A program made the translations under genes and the position numbers. Positions 10,434 through 22,088 of a stretch of DNA of 64,000 nt are shown here, one piece after another. The DNA comes from Engraulis encrasicolus (lineage: Eukaryota > Chordata > Actinopteri > Clupeiformes > Engraulidae). The DNA is taken from the NCBI RefSeq assembly GCF_034702125.1, contig NC_085873.1, positions 51,865,150-51,929,149 on the forward strand, read 5' to 3'. Under the pieces are notes generated by a model. It was not told the DNA's origin. It searched no databases and saw nothing but the letters and a program-made list of their open reading frames with translations. Every line of letters starts with the position of its first letter. The first letter of the stretch is position 1.

Positions 10434-10926
10434 TGGTGCATTCCAGTCCCAAATCATCCTAGTAGGAGATCGCATTTATCCAACCTCCTACTACGAAAAA
10501 CGCTCTGGAACGCCAGTCGAAGTGGGAGCTCCAACTATCGAGGTCGGAGTGACTCGCACTACTCCCACCTCAACAAATTGAAGTCGGATAATAATGGCGG
10601 CCCCCATGGAGCCGTTATTTAAAATGTCAATAAATAGTGAAACTCCATTTCTCTTTTGTGCAGCTGTTCTAAACACAGCAATTTTTACTCAGCATAAACT
10701 TCGTGTTATTACAAGATATTGTGTCAACATAAATGTAACATATGACAGAGTAATAATTATTGTGGCTTTTTTGGCTCGTATCAAAACACCTCGCTAAAGT
10801 CAGCTGAACGGCGGCGGTTGCCATGGATGTAGAACTTCCAATTCAACTGTCAGGAACGGCAGCTGAAATATCCAGGTAGGATAAGTGTGATCTCCTACTA
10901 GGATGATTTGGGACTGGAATGCACCA
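10434..10926. mobile_element. PIF/Harbinger-like MITE with TTA target duplication
   Basis: Inverted termini of about 38 bp start TGGTGCATTCCAGTCCCAAA and end TTTGGGACTGGAATGCACCA, flanked on both sides by TTA (10431-10433 and 10927-10929). A 3-bp TWA target duplication is the mark of PIF/Harbinger. The 493-bp interior has no transposase. Confidence 0.92.
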
Positions 10927-11428
10927 TTAGGTTAGGACACCTTTGGGGACTGAAGGTTGAGAATAAATGGAGTTCCCTTAGTGCTGTAGATGGCGGTAGC
11001 ACACATCTTATGCAAGCCACCACCAAACACCACAGAAAGAGAAGGAGGAGGGGACAACGCCCCCTTAGGAGACCGAACTAAAGCGCACTCCTTTGCATTG
11101 GGTAGCCGTGGTTTGGGGGATCTTACTCTACTAGAAGATGTGGTCTGTGGTATCTTAGTCAAAGTTTTAGCTGCAAGCCTTTTGAAGCTTGAAAAATGAC
11201 GTCTTAACTTCTGAAGTTGTATTTTTTGAAGTGGGATTCAGAGGCTATTAACTTGTGTGGAGTGGGCCTTTAGGCCTGCTAGATCATCTGATTCCCACTT
11301 CAGAAGAAATATTATCTCAGATGAAGATACTAAACATTTCCAAGCTCCAAACAGATGGCCAGTTGCCTCTAAGACTGAAAGTCTTTTGACTAAGACTGGA
11401 CATGTGTACATGCTGCTGTTGTTGGACT
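10927..11428. other. Intronic DNA, nothing recognised
   Basis: Non-repetitive sequence with short inverted motifs near 11210-11310 (AAGTGGGATTCAGA and TTCCCACTTCAGAA), possibly a degraded MITE. No gene recognised. Confidence 0.4.
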
Positions 11429-11872
11429 ATAGCAGGGGTGGGGAACCTTTGGACTATAGCAGGGGTGGGGAACCTTTGGCCTACAGCAGGGGGGAACCTT
11501 TGGACTATAGCAGAGGGGGAACCTTTGGACTATAGCAGGAATGGGGAACCTTTGGACTATAGCAGGAATGGGGAACCTTTGGACTATAGCAGGAATGGGG
11601 AACCTTTGGACTATAGCAGGAATGGGGAACCTTTGGACTATAGCAGGAATGGGGAACCTTTGGACTATAGCAGGAATGGGGAACCTTTGGACTATAGCAG
11701 AGGAGGGAACCTATGACCTAGAGGAGGGGGTGGGAACCTTTGGACTACAGCAGGGGAGGGGAACCTTTGGACTACAGCAGGGGAGGGGAACCTTTGGACT
11801 ACAGCAGGGGAGGGGAACCTTTGGACTATAGCCGGGGTGGGGAACCTTTGGACTATAGCAGGGGGGGAACCT
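11429..11872. repeat. 27-bp minisatellite derived from a hAT terminus
   Basis: About 16 tandem copies of a unit of about 27 bp made of GGGGAACCTTTGGACTATAG plus a short CAGG(AAT/GGT) part. The unit matches the terminal inverted repeat of the adjoining hAT MITE (compare GGGTGGGGAACCT at 3946). The array sits exactly where that element's terminus belongs. Long Gly/Asn/Leu or Pro/Ser frames across it are repeats read as protein and not genes. Confidence 0.93.
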
Positions 11873-12178
11873 AAGGCTCGGCCAGGGAACGTTTGCGGCC
11901 TCTGAGGCTGTCTTATCCGCCACCCCGATGCCATTTTACTATTATGCAGCTTCACATGAAATATGACAAGTTTTGTTAAGAAATCTTAGAAATCACATTA
12001 CAATGAAATTATAATTGTCGGGGACCTAGTGAAGGCGAGGTTTATTGTAAAGGTGACCGACCTCAATAAAGCCCTAAAATGCAGGGGGAAATCCTGGTTT
12101 GTGTGCACAGTATGGCCCTTGGAGGACTTTATGAAATTTGAAAATTTGAAGTGGCCCCTCGAATGAGAAACGTTCCCG
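11840..12178. mobile_element. hAT-type MITE, copy B (inverted relative to copy A)
   Basis: Blocks of this segment match the reverse complement of 3943-4510: CTGTCTTATCC, GCAGCTTCACATGAAATATG, GGACTTTATGAAATTT and GTGGCCCCTCGAATGAGAAA. It lacks the nested repeat found in copy A. Its left terminus is the minisatellite described above. Its right terminus ends at about 12178, beside the next element. Confidence 0.85.
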
Positions 12179-12180
12179 TA

Positions 12181-12723
12181 CAGTGTTGCCAGATTTTCTA
12201 CGACAAATAAGCGGAAAATAAGCCCAAAAGAAGCGACTGACGGGGCCCAAAAGAAGCGACTGACGGGGCCCAAAAGAAGCGACTGACGGGCGTTGAGAAA
12301 CAAGCCCAAAAGAAGCGACTGACGGTTATTGGAAAATAAGCCCAAAATAAGCGACTGACGGGCGTCGTGAAAACAAGTGCAAAAGAAGCGACCAAAGGGG
12401 TGGGTCGTCAGTCGCGTGCCTATAGGGAAGACCTTGCTCTTTGCGGGGGTCTGCATGGCAGCTAAAATCACCACAGGTGACCACAGAAAAAAGTGGGAGT
12501 TAACAATGCTGTAGTAGGGTCACTTGTGAGGATGAGTGATTAAAAAACGAGTTGCCATTGAGAAACATATCCAAATCACCGGCAGAGCAGGAGAAAACAG
12601 CAAGCCCAACCCTGAAAAGAACAAGCCCAAAATAACCGCAACCCTCGACTTTACCAAATTTAAAGCAACTGCTCAAAAAAAGAAGGCCAAGGATGCTTAT
12701 AATAAGCGGACTTGGCAACTCTG
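12181..12723. mobile_element. Probable hAT-type MITE with internal minisatellite
   Basis: It starts CAGTGTTGCCAGATTTTC and ends GACTTGGCAACTCTG, an imperfect inverted pair. The flanks TTCCCGTA and GTCCCGGA match at six of eight positions. Between about 12205 and 12395 it holds 5-6 copies of a unit containing CCCAAAAGAAGCGACTGACG. A related short element lies at 50677-50891. Confidence 0.72.
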
Positions 12724-12840
12724 GTCCCGGAGGAGCAGAGTGTGTGGCATTTTCTTTATTTTCTTTCACATTTGCATCCAAAAGAAGCACCTCAGCACCT
12801 CAAGAGAGACTTCATTGGTGTGTGATACCTTTTTTTACAG

Positions 12841-13021
12841 GTCTACCTGAACAACACTCTGGCTCTGGAGACCACCTGGTTCGCTCCTGAAGAAATAGGA
12901 ATTTTCCAGCGGCAAGAGAAGCCCGTGCTGGTGACAAATCAAATGGCCAGGAGGATATCTAGGCCAGCCGCTGCCTCCAGGAACCTCCACACTCTACTGG
13001 TGTCACCGCGACGCATAGCAG
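12841..13021 (+). CDS. Putative coding exon 4, unrecognised protein
   Basis: A good acceptor (TTTTTTTACAG ending at 12840) precedes an open frame of 60 codons plus one base. It begins [20 protein letters not shown] and continues through [13 protein letters not shown] to LLVSPRRIA, with a donor-like GCAG|GTCTGT after 13021. It enters in phase 0, agreeing with exon 3, and leaves in phase 1, agreeing with the next candidate. The composition is that of a real protein and not a repeat. I do not recognise a domain. The donor (GTCTGT) is weaker than the acceptor. Confidence 0.5.
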
Positions 13022-13061
13022 GTCTGTGTTGGGAATTTATCACCGCCCTTTTCAAACCCCA

Positions 13062-13062
<1 letters not shown>

Positions 13063-13102
<40 letters not shown>

Positions 13103-13182
13103 TGTGCACGCGCACACACACACACACGCACGCACGCACGCATGTGCACGCGCACACACACACACACACGCACGCATGTGCA

Positions 13183-13218
<36 letters not shown>

Positions 13219-13254
13219 CACACACACGCACGTGCACGCGCACACACACACACA

Positions 13255-13337
<83 letters not shown>

Positions 13338-13340
13338 CCC
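13063..13340. repeat. Compound microsatellite (CA)n-(CGCA)n-(TC)n
   Basis: About 190 bp of CA repeat interrupted by CGCA and GTGCACGCG motifs is followed by about 80 bp of (TC)n and a short CA tail. The alternating purine-pyrimidine part can adopt Z-DNA. Long Thr/His, Val/Cys or Arg/Glu frames across it are artefacts. Confidence 0.97.
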
Positions 13341-14523
13341 AACACACACCAGCCACCACCCTCCTATTCGTATTAGCTCTCCACGGGCATCATGCATTTT
13401 TAAACAGGAGAGCTATTACACCCACAGACTGTCATCGCTATGAAACAGTAGGAAACGTTAGGAAACGACCGGCGAAACCCTTGGAAGCATTGGAAGTCCT
13501 GGTGTGATGATAGGTAGGTCGAGGTGGCGGTCAAGGGGTCACTTGCCACAGGCCCAGGGAGAGTGGGGGCCCAGAATTGGGATCCTCATTACATTGCATG
13601 TGTTGGGTGTGGGTGGCCCTTCACGTGACTTTGTTCCGGGCCCTGCCAAAGCGGCCCTGACCTTGTATCTTGAACGTAAGCCATCAGGAGCACACAGTGC
13701 AGGAGCAGAGGCGTGAGGGAGTGCGAACACACTGCGTGTTGCAGGTACTTATGCATTCATGGCCAATGAGGACACACGGAGATGCACAGAGAGCGGGCAA
13801 ACTTTACGTACTTGTCTCTTTAATATTTCATCAAATGGAAATTTATTATGTTTTGCTCGTTGGTTCACAACGTGCAAACACACCACGACACACGGGAGCT
13901 GTTTTGTTGCCTGTCCATCTCGAAAATAGAAAATCACGCAACCGTTTTTTCGAAAAAACATGCTCTGGTGGAGCATTTCCCATTTCATTCCAACCTGCAT
14001 CCATTTCCCTTTGCATGAGAAAATGTATCAGAAAATACTCCAGCTTATGTGAGTCACAGGAGACACAAGCAGCTGTAATTTTCCTTCCTGGGAACCAGGC
14101 GTGCATTCAAATCATGTGGAAGGTACTTTCTATCACATAAACATTAAAGGTATAAATATAGTAACAATTCGAGCATATCCTGATGTTCATGAAAAAGGGT
14201 CCTCTTTTGGTTGTTCCTGTACTATAGTATATCCGTGCAGTAGTCTTTTCAAGGGACACCTATGGATTTGAATGAACAGTCGAGTCCATTACATGTCTTT
14301 TAATGGCTTTGTGTTTTGGTCCTGTGTGGTTGGAGTGAGATTGTTTTATGACGCAGTGAAACCCATCGAGGCATCGACCCTCTGTTTCCCTTCAACCCAG
14401 CTACTTAAAAATGAGTTAATTAGATCAAAAACACAATTTATTGAATAGGTCTAACCTTTAATGAATAACAATAGTTAATAGTACGTAGGCCCACAGCAGG
14501 CTACTGCACTGAAACACTGAGCT
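13341..14523. other. Intronic DNA with a hAT-like fragment
   Basis: Around 13550-13670 a segment (GGGGCCCAGAATTGGGATCC through GGGCCCTGCCAAAGCGGCC) resembles 35075-35190 and looks like the end of a dispersed hAT-type repeat. The rest is AT-rich with no gene recognised; an open frame at 13670-14140 has no protein-like features. Confidence 0.5.
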
Positions 14524-15719
14524 GGGGCCTCATGTACGAAGCTCACTTACGGACAAAAAATCTACTTAAGTTGTTTTCCACGGTCACGGTCAGATGTACT
14601 AAAACAGACTAGGCGTGGAAAACTGCGGATCTCCACGCGAATTTCAGGGCTGCTGTGGAAGTTTCCGTAAGCATGGAAGTTGCCGTAAGTGGTGCATTGC
14701 GTCTTTTTGGCGGCACACAGAGGTATGCAGCGCAAGTACATGTGTTGTACGCGGTCGGAAATATTGCAGAGATGCAGCCAGTTAAACGTGGATTTTAATT
14801 TTGAGGTACGAACCTATTGTTGAGGCAGCTGGTTAAAATGAAGTGGACTCATGAAACTATCGTGGAATTAGGCTACAACGAAATTGGATGCCCATCAGCA
14901 GTATTATTTCAAGTAGGCCCTATTTGGCAGCTATTAAACATTGAATATTTTCTGGATCTGCGATGTGTCTTTCTCGCATGTGTTAGGAACGTCCTCACTG
15001 CAGTGCTTGTCTTTCTCTTTTAATAAGGCGACTGTAAAATTAGTCCATCAATTAACAGGTGATTTTATAGGCTAACTGAGTAGGCCTATTGGCTGCAAGT
15101 TATTCATACATGTGGCGTAGCCTATGTGTACATGTGTCATCTTTCATATTTATAGGCCTACCCGACATAGCCTAAATGTTTATTTCTCGGAAACCTTGGC
15201 GACTGCCTCATCGCAATGTGTTTTCATGTAATGCCTTGTAAATATCAATTGTTGGGAAACCTGCATTGTAGTACTGCAGTAGGCTATAATATGACAGTTT
15301 TTCTGCAGTCCTCACATTAAGTAGGCTATTACCAATGCCTGATTTTATACACACGCCAAAGTAATTTTGTTTGGCTTCTAAATTGGCTACCTCCGAAACT
15401 GCGCCTTCACCTTGCATCATGAAATGTATTTCCCGCGTTCCCCTTCCCGCGTTCCCTTTCCAATTCTTTCAACCAATGAATGCACACGAATGGGTCTGTT
15501 CATACTAATTAGAATATTCATATAGAATATTTAAGGGAGGAGACAAGGCGGAGACTTGGGCCCGCGTGTGCTCGTGCATGTGCGCAAGATTTCACGGCAA
15601 AACCTGGTTACGCACTTATTGATACATCCAGATTTTTTTGACCGTAAGTCACTTTCAGGATTTTCGCGTCCGCACTTTCTTGGTAGGAAATCCACACACT
15701 TCTTTGTACATGAGGCCCC
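14524..15719. mobile_element. Nonautonomous DNA transposon, TIR GGGGCCTCATGTAC
   Basis: The left end reads GGGGCCTCATGTACGAAG and the right end CTTCTTTGTACATGAGGCCCC, giving a 14-bp perfect inverted core and further subterminal similarity. The element is about 1.2 kb and contains no transposase. I could not fix a target duplication, so the superfamily is left open. Confidence 0.8.
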
Positions 15720-16112
15720 TGGAATGAAAAGTCCCAATCTTAGAAATCTCAACACTGGACGAGTCCTAATGTTATATGCTGACTTTGAATTGTGCCTTTA
15801 GTGTATGTTTACTTATCTCTACCTGTATAGTACCCTCAATGTATACATTTAATGAAGTGCTGTGTAATCATCTATGGTAGATCAAGGTACCTCTTAAAAA
15901 ATATCTGATGTCCGAATGGAACAATGTGGGTTGCATAAAGACAAAAATAATACATTGATCGATACAAATAGTTATCCTCTCCCATTGTTTTCTCATAATT
16001 AGATACAGTATACACTGGGCATCACTGCTCTTCAAATTCCATGGCACAGCAAGTGTCAAGGTGACTTCCTGGTGGTTTTGGAGGAAGAACATTATTGATC
16101 CTGTCTTTGCAC
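15720..16112. other. Intronic DNA, nothing recognised
   Basis: AT-rich non-repetitive DNA between a transposon and a minisatellite. Confidence 0.4.
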
Positions 16113-16438
16113 TGTTGCTCCCTTTAGTTTATCATGGACGACAGCACCCCCACCCACTGTAATAATATGTAGCTGTTGCCTCCTTTAGTCAATCATGGAC
16201 AACACCACCCCCACCACCCACTGTAATAACCTTCAGCTGTTGCCTCCTTTAGTTTATCATGGATGACACCACCACCCCCACCACCCACTGTAATAGTATG
16301 CAGCTATTGCTCCCTTTAGTTTATCATGGACGACACCACCACCACCACAGTAATAATGTGCAGCTGTTGCCTCCTTTAGTTTATCATGGACGACAGCACC
16401 ACCCCCCCCCCCCCCCCTCACCATAATAACCTGCAATG
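16113..16438. repeat. Minisatellite, five units of about 62-68 bp
   Basis: Five tandem units share CCTTTAGTTTATCATGGACG, a variable ACC/CCCACC block, CTGTAATAA and GCAGCTGTTGC. The variable block accounts for the length differences, and in the last unit it has become a run of about 17 C bases. Confidence 0.93.
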
Positions 16439-17879
16439 TTTCACTCCAAATTAATCAGGTCCAGTCCCTGTCTGATCCATTCAGCGCGTGCCAGTCTGGC
16501 GTTTCATCACTATATTTTAGTAAACAAATATCTGTGTCTTGTGATGACTGCGTGGCCATTTCCAGCTCTGATGGACCATTTTCTCTCAAGGCGGGCCAGC
16601 TCATCTGAAATTGGACGCGTTTTAAAGCCATGCTATATCTCATCCACCACAGCGGGCGTGTGGTGGTGGCCTTTCACAAACAATGCTGTGCAAACAATGT
16701 GTCCCTCTGAGCAGGAGATAGGCAGTGTTTATTTCAGGCATTATTTCTGTATTTGTTTTTTTTGGTTTTTTTGTATTCCAGCTGATGTGATTGCCCAATG
16801 ACTCCATGCATAAAGGATGTGTCTTACAAACACAATATGCTAGCAGCAATCAAACCCTATTGTAGTATAATGGAAATAGAACATTCGGCATATGAAAAAA
16901 GACTCTGACCACTATAATATAACTCATTATTTATGGATATGAAATTGTTCTTTTTCACACAAAGGCCTTGAATGGAGCTGGATCTGTGGCTAAGCTGTGG
17001 CCAAGCAGGAAAACCTGCCAATGGTGTAAAGATGTATAATTAACTTCTCAGTTGTACAAAACGAATGTTAGTCTCATGTAGTTGGAAAGGTCATATTCAG
17101 GAAGTGCTATATGCTGTTTGCTATCTGGGTTTCCTATTTCTTATTCCTATTTACTGCTTTAACACAACCAAGATGTTTTAAGTTGTCAGACCCTAAAGCT
17201 CTGTGCTGTTAGAAACTCAAAAATGATACTGTCTTCTAAAAGGGCCATCTTCCCACACATGACTACCCTCCAGAACTGTGTCCCCCCCCTCCCCCCACAC
17301 ACTCACCTTGAACCCCATATCTCTCAATGCACCACATTTTCAACCTCTGGATAGTGACGGCACCTAATGAAATGTGAAAAGTCACTTTGAACTGAACCCC
17401 CCCACCCTTGTCAAGAAATTGGAGGCAGGTGCTGGAAAATTGAGACGGGCGTTGATTGGTCGATTGGGAATGAACCAGTGAAGCGTTGTGGTACTTGCTG
17501 GAATGCCGCCGTGCTTCTCTCTCTCTCCTTAGGAGGCCTTAGGAGACTCTGAGGGCCCATCACCGGGAGCTGGCACTCTAAACGCCCTCTTATGAAGAGC
17601 GTTCATGGTCCAGGTCTCTCACTGTGAAAACCCAATATCCAAAATGGGAAAGAGATGGAAAACAGATTGATTGTGTCATGGTGAAAAGGATTCAATAACT
17701 GGGTTCAATTTCATTCACCTGTGAAAGAGAAACAAAAGACAAGACACACAGAGAGACATAAATGGGCAATTTCTTAGATGGAGGTTTCTACTATTGGAAC
17801 GTAATGTTTTAGTAAACATTCTTTTCATGAATATTTACTAAATAATATAAACTAATATTTGCAAGAAGGACATTGAGAA
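16439..17879. other. Intronic DNA, no gene recognised
   Basis: Mostly non-repetitive, with short C-rich runs at about 17282-17300 and 17397-17407. Open frames up to about 120 codons show no recognisable protein features. Confidence 0.4.
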
Positions 17880-18030
17880 GATCCACCTTTTCATGTATGA
17901 CAAGACCTACTTTCCTAGTCATAATGAATACTTGATAGAATTTGATGGTGGTGATAAGTATTCATGAAACAGAACAGGTTCAGCATGAATTCTGGAAATA
18001 TTATTACACAGTGACACCTTAAAAGTGGGA
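17880..18030. mobile_element. Fragment of the ACACTGTG dispersed repeat
   Basis: Blocks CTTTTCATGTATGA, CATAATGAATACTTG, GTATTCATGAAA, GCATGAATTCTGGAAATA and CACAGTGACACC appear here in the same order as in the copies at 4133 and 32732. The first part of the family is missing. Confidence 0.75.
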
Positions 18031-18381
18031 TTTCTGCAGTGTATTGTACCATATGTGGGGTAGCACAACGTAACACTGAGCCCCCTCTCAGTCTGCACAA
18101 CTTGCAGCATCATGAATATTTCTGTGTACTGCTGATCTGAGAATGTTAAGTAGAGCATGTCACCCGTAAGTGATTCTCTGCATCTCAACGAGGGTGTATC
18201 GCCTTGCATACAGTTTAGCGCCAGTTCAAAGCCCGTTAGTTTCCGAGCCCACAGAGAAGTGTTAATTAGCAGCTGCCCGGTTTTGAAGCCCATTGTGTGC
18301 GCTCATTGATCAGAAGACGTGAATGAGCTCTATTGCCCTACTCCGGAAAACCCATATTTCCTGCGTTGCCAGAGGAAGAGC
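18031..18381. other. Intronic DNA, nothing recognised
   Basis: Non-repetitive sequence up to the start of a GTAGTGTGGAG minisatellite. Confidence 0.4.
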
Positions 18382-18861
18382 TGTGTAGTGTGGAGTGGAG
18401 TGAGGAGTGTAGTGTAGCGTAGAGTGTGTAGTGTAGCATGTTATGGGTGTAGTTTAGTGTGGAGTGTAGTGTGTGTAGTTTAGTGTGGAGTGGTGTGTAG
18501 TGTAGTGTAGTGTAGTGTGTAGTGGTGTGTTTAGTGTGGAGTGTAGTGTGTGTAGTTTAGTGTGGAGTGGAGTGTGGAGGGTGTAGTGTAATGTGGAGTG
18601 GAGTGTGTAGTGTAGCATGGAGTGTGTGTAGTTTAGTGTGGAGTGTGTAGTGTGGAGTGTAGTGAGGAGTGGAGTGGAGTGTAGTGTAATGTGGAGTGTG
18701 CGTGTTGCAGTGCAAGAGTGTAGTGTGTGGTGGTGTGTAGTATGTAGACTGTACAGTATGTAGTTTGTAGTGTGTAGTGGAGTGTAGTGTGTAGTGTAGT
18801 TGTATGTAGTGTGTAGTGTGCAGTGTCTACTGTAGTGTGTAGTGTATAGTGGTGTGTAGTG
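18382..18861. repeat. Degenerate minisatellite of GTGTAGTGTGGA units
   Basis: About 480 bp of irregular repeats made of AGTGTGTAGTTTAGTGTGGA-type units and shorter GTGTAGT pieces. On the minus strand it reads as repeated Thr/His/Leu codons, which is an artefact. Confidence 0.92.
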
Positions 18862-18927
18862 GGCTGCTTGTGATGAATTGAGAGGAGGCTGTGTAATCTG
18901 CTCTCTCTTTGAGGTGGAGCAACTCCT

Positions 18928-19275
18928 CAACCCCACCACCACCACCCCACCCCAGCCCACCCCATGCCCCCCATGAACACCCCCTCAATACCCCCCACCC
19001 ACCACCACCACCACCGCACTCCTCCCCTCCCCTCAAACCCCCACCTGTCCAACCTCTCCACCCCACCACCCCCACCCCACCCCTTTTACCTTCGTATCAG
19101 CCCCCCCACCCCACCTTTTCAGCCCCCCCACCCCTCCGACCTCTTCCCTTGACCCTCGTACCATCACCCCCACCCCACCTTGTCAGTATTCACCCCCTCA
19201 ACCCTCTCATCATCAACCCCCAACCCAACCCTTCGACCTGCATATCAACACCCCCCCACCCCCCGCCCCACTTTG
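18928..19275. repeat. C-rich low-complexity tract
   Basis: Irregular CCCACC/CCACCACC sequence with few G bases. The minus strand has many G-runs and could form G-quadruplexes. Proline-rich frames here are not supported as genes. Confidence 0.88.
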
Positions 19276-19554
19276 TCAGCCGGGGCTCTCAGCTCCTCAT
19301 AGATTAGTGTGGAAAAACTCATCCAGGAATGGATTTGTGCTGATCCATTTTTTATTTGGTCTTACAGTGAACAAAGGGCCTTCAGTATTAGCATTCAGGC
19401 TTTGTTCAGGCAAACACTTTTCATTACTAGCCTGTGGAGGGAAGAGGGGTGGGTTGAGGAGGGGTGGGGGTGCTTTGCAGAGTTGTAAGTGAACATAAAG
19501 GTGCTGTGAAAAATAGAATTAAATACATTTTCCCTCGAAGACGACAACACAGCA

Positions 19555-19680
19555 TAGATGCTTTTGCCAGTTCATTATAGGGACTAAAGAAAAGCAGCAT
19601 GGATCCTTTTGCCAGTCCATTATAGGGACTACATCAACACATCCATCCATATGCTTTTGCCAGTTCATTATAGGGGCGAT
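19555..19680. repeat. Minisatellite, three units of about 45 bp
   Basis: Three copies of CTTTTGCCAGTTCATTATAG plus a variable tail (19561, 19607, 19651). Confidence 0.9.
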
Positions 19681-19733
19681 GCAAGGGGGACCTACCGAAG
19701 ACACTGCAACAGCACAGAGAGCAGTCACTCTGA

Positions 19734-19846
19734 TGGATATACAGTACAGGAGTATAGAGGGGGAGCAGAGGAAAGAGAGGCCAGCACAATGTATTTACAG
19801 TACAGGAGTATAGCTGGGGAGCAGAGGAAAGAGAGGCCAGCATCAT
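19734..19846. repeat. Two-copy tandem repeat of about 57 bp
   Basis: Two units each contain TACAGTACAGGAGTATAG and GGAGCAGAGGAAAGAGAGGC. Confidence 0.9.
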
Positions 19847-19863
19847 GTTCTCATCTGCTTCTT

Positions 19864-20335
19864 TCAGCACCGTGTTTCAGCACCACACCCGCAATGGACA
19901 GCTCTCATTTGTTTCAGCACCACATCCATAATGGACAGCTCCCCTTTGTTACAGCTCCCCTGCATCTCAGCAGTACATACGTAATGGACAGCTCCCCTGC
20001 ATCTCAGCACTACATACGTAATGGACAGCTCCACTATGTTTCAGTACCAAGTCCGTAATGGACAGCTGTATTTTAGCACCAGCTATGTTATGGACAGCTC
20101 TCCTGTATTTCAGCCCCAAATCCGTAATGGACAGCTGTATTTCAGCACTTCACCCGTAACGGACAGCTCCCCTTTGTTTCAGCACCACGCCTGCAATGTA
20201 CAGCTGTATTTCAGAACCACCTACGGAATGGACAGCTCCCCTGCATTTCAGCACATTTCAGCACTACGTAGTGTAATGGATAGCTTTATTTCAGCACCAC
20301 CTACGGAATGGACAGCTCCCCTCTGTTTCAGGGTG
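19864..20335. repeat. Minisatellite, about 12 units of 30-40 bp
   Basis: Repeats of GTAATGGACAGCTCCCCTG followed by TATTTCAGCACCAC, with a shorter variant (GACAGCTGTATTTCAGCAC). The open frame across it arises because unit lengths are close to multiples of three. Confidence 0.92.
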
Positions 20336-20754
20336 CTCTGCAGAAATACCAAACAACACAAAAAAGAACACTGAAGGCTACGAGCGGCTTCTGTTCAGAC
20401 CCTTTTTTTTATTCCACTCTATGTCACAACTGCTTTTACTGATCTATCAGAGACTTTCTAGAGATCTGTTTTCGTTGCCTGACACGGGACCGGGGTACAT
20501 ATTGAGGAACGGTAATTGCAACCCTAGGGATGTAGAGGAAATGCAGAAGTTTCTCATCTCTTTGTAACTCTGAGTAATTTAAAAGGGAGACATGTGCATT
20601 GGTGTGGTTTACATGCCTTTTCTCTTTTTGTTGTGTGGCTCATTAATGTTTCACAAAACAAGACGACACATACAGTACACCCAGAAGTAATGAGAGAAAA
20701 TGTTACAACCTAGAAAATCCTGTGGATTCCTGTGCAGATAAATGCCTGGAATAC
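20336..20754. other. Intronic DNA, nothing recognised
   Basis: Non-repetitive sequence between two minisatellites. Confidence 0.4.
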
Positions 20755-20916
20755 ATTTAGTCTATTCATCTTAAATTATATACATTTAGTCTCTTCATTT
20801 TGTATACATTTAGCCTATTCATCTTAAATTGTAGTTAGAGGGTTTGAGTCTATTCATCTTAAATTGTAGCTAGAGGGTTTTAGTCTATTCATCTTAAATT
20901 GCACCTGGAGGGTTTT
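20755..20916. repeat. Minisatellite, about 38-bp unit
   Basis: Four to five copies of TAGTCTATTCATCTTAAATT followed by GTAGTTAGAGGGTT or a shorter tail. Confidence 0.88.
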
Positions 20917-21149
20917 TTGTTTTAATCACACATTTGGAGTGAGGCCTAAACCAACACAACAGCTGTCCCATTTGGCTCTTCTGTCAAAAACATTTTGTTG
21001 TGAAATCAGAATTAACAGCATTTCACAGCCTCAGGTTTTGTGGATAGGTGGGTGTGAAACGGATACTATTTTGCTGAAATCTTTTTTTTTTTCAATACAT
21101 TATTTTGGTCTGACCTGAAGTCTTTTAACACTTGGCAGTTGATTTTTAT

Positions 21150-21655
21150 TGCAGTATATGTGTAGACTGATACCCTATGAGTCCCTATGCTACCTCTGTC
21201 TGTGTGGTGACAAGGTCCTCTACTATATCTCCCTCTTAAAACACATCTGTTTCTTAGCACTTGGCCAGGAGGGGTTCACACCACAGTTGAGATTTATAAT
21301 ACAGTATGTGTAGACTAATACCCCTTCAAGTCCCTGTTCTGCCTCTGTGTGTGTGGTATACAGTATGTGTAGACTAATACCCCTTCAAGTCCCTGTTCTG
21401 CCTCTGTGTGTGTGGTATACAGTATGTGTAGACTAACACCCTGTGAGTCCCCATTCTGCCTCTGTGTGTGTGGTATACAGTATGTGTAGACTAACACCCT
21501 GTGAGTCCCCATTCTGCCTCTGTGTGTGTGGTATACAGTATGTGTAGACTAATACCCTGTGAGTTCCTGTTCTGCCTCTGTGTGTGTGGTATACAGTATG
21601 TGTAGACTAATACCCTGTGAGTTCCTGTTCTGCCTCTGTGTGTGTGGTGACGGGG
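21150..21655. repeat. Minisatellite, six 59-bp units plus an outlying copy
   Basis: Six units with an exact 59-bp period start at 21301, 21360, 21419, 21478, 21537 and 21596; each contains ACAGTATGTGTAGACTAA and GTTCTGCCTCTGTGTGTGTG. A diverged copy lies near 21155-21210. The GGTGAC-AGGTCTTCTGC sequence after the last unit also follows the outlying copy, so the array probably grew inside a duplicated segment. Confidence 0.93.
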
Positions 21656-21700
21656 TCTTCTGCTATCTCTCTTAAAGCACCTCTTCTTGTGTCTCGCCTT

Positions 21701-22088
21701 GTCTTCTTCTTCTTCTTCTTCTTCTTCTTCTTCTTCTTCTTCTTCTTCTTCTTCTTCTTCTTCTTCTTCTTCTTCTTCTTCTTCTTCTTCTTCTTCTTCT
21801 TCTACCTCTTCGTCTTCTTCTTCTTCTTCTTCTTCTTCTTCTTCTTCTTCTTCTTCTTCTTCTTCTTCTTCTTCTTCTTCTTCTTCTTCTTCTTCTTCTT
21901 CTACATCCTCTTCTTCTTCTTCTTCTACCTCTTCTTCTTCTTCTACCTCTTCTTCTTCTTCTTCTTCTTCTTCTTCTACCTCATCTTCTTCTTCTTCTAC
22001 CTCTTCTTCTTCTTCTTCTTCTTCTTCTTCTTCTTCTTCTTCTTCTTCTTCTTCTTCTTCTTCTTCTTCTTCTTCTTCTTCTTCTTCT
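21701..22088. repeat. 388-bp (CTT)n trinucleotide tract
   Basis: Nearly pure TTC/CTT repeats with a few CTA, CGT and CAT interruptions, mostly between 21800 and 22000. On the minus strand this is (GAA)n. Poly-Phe, poly-Ser, poly-Glu and poly-Arg frames through it are artefacts. A homopurine-homopyrimidine tract of this length can form triplex DNA. Confidence 0.98.
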
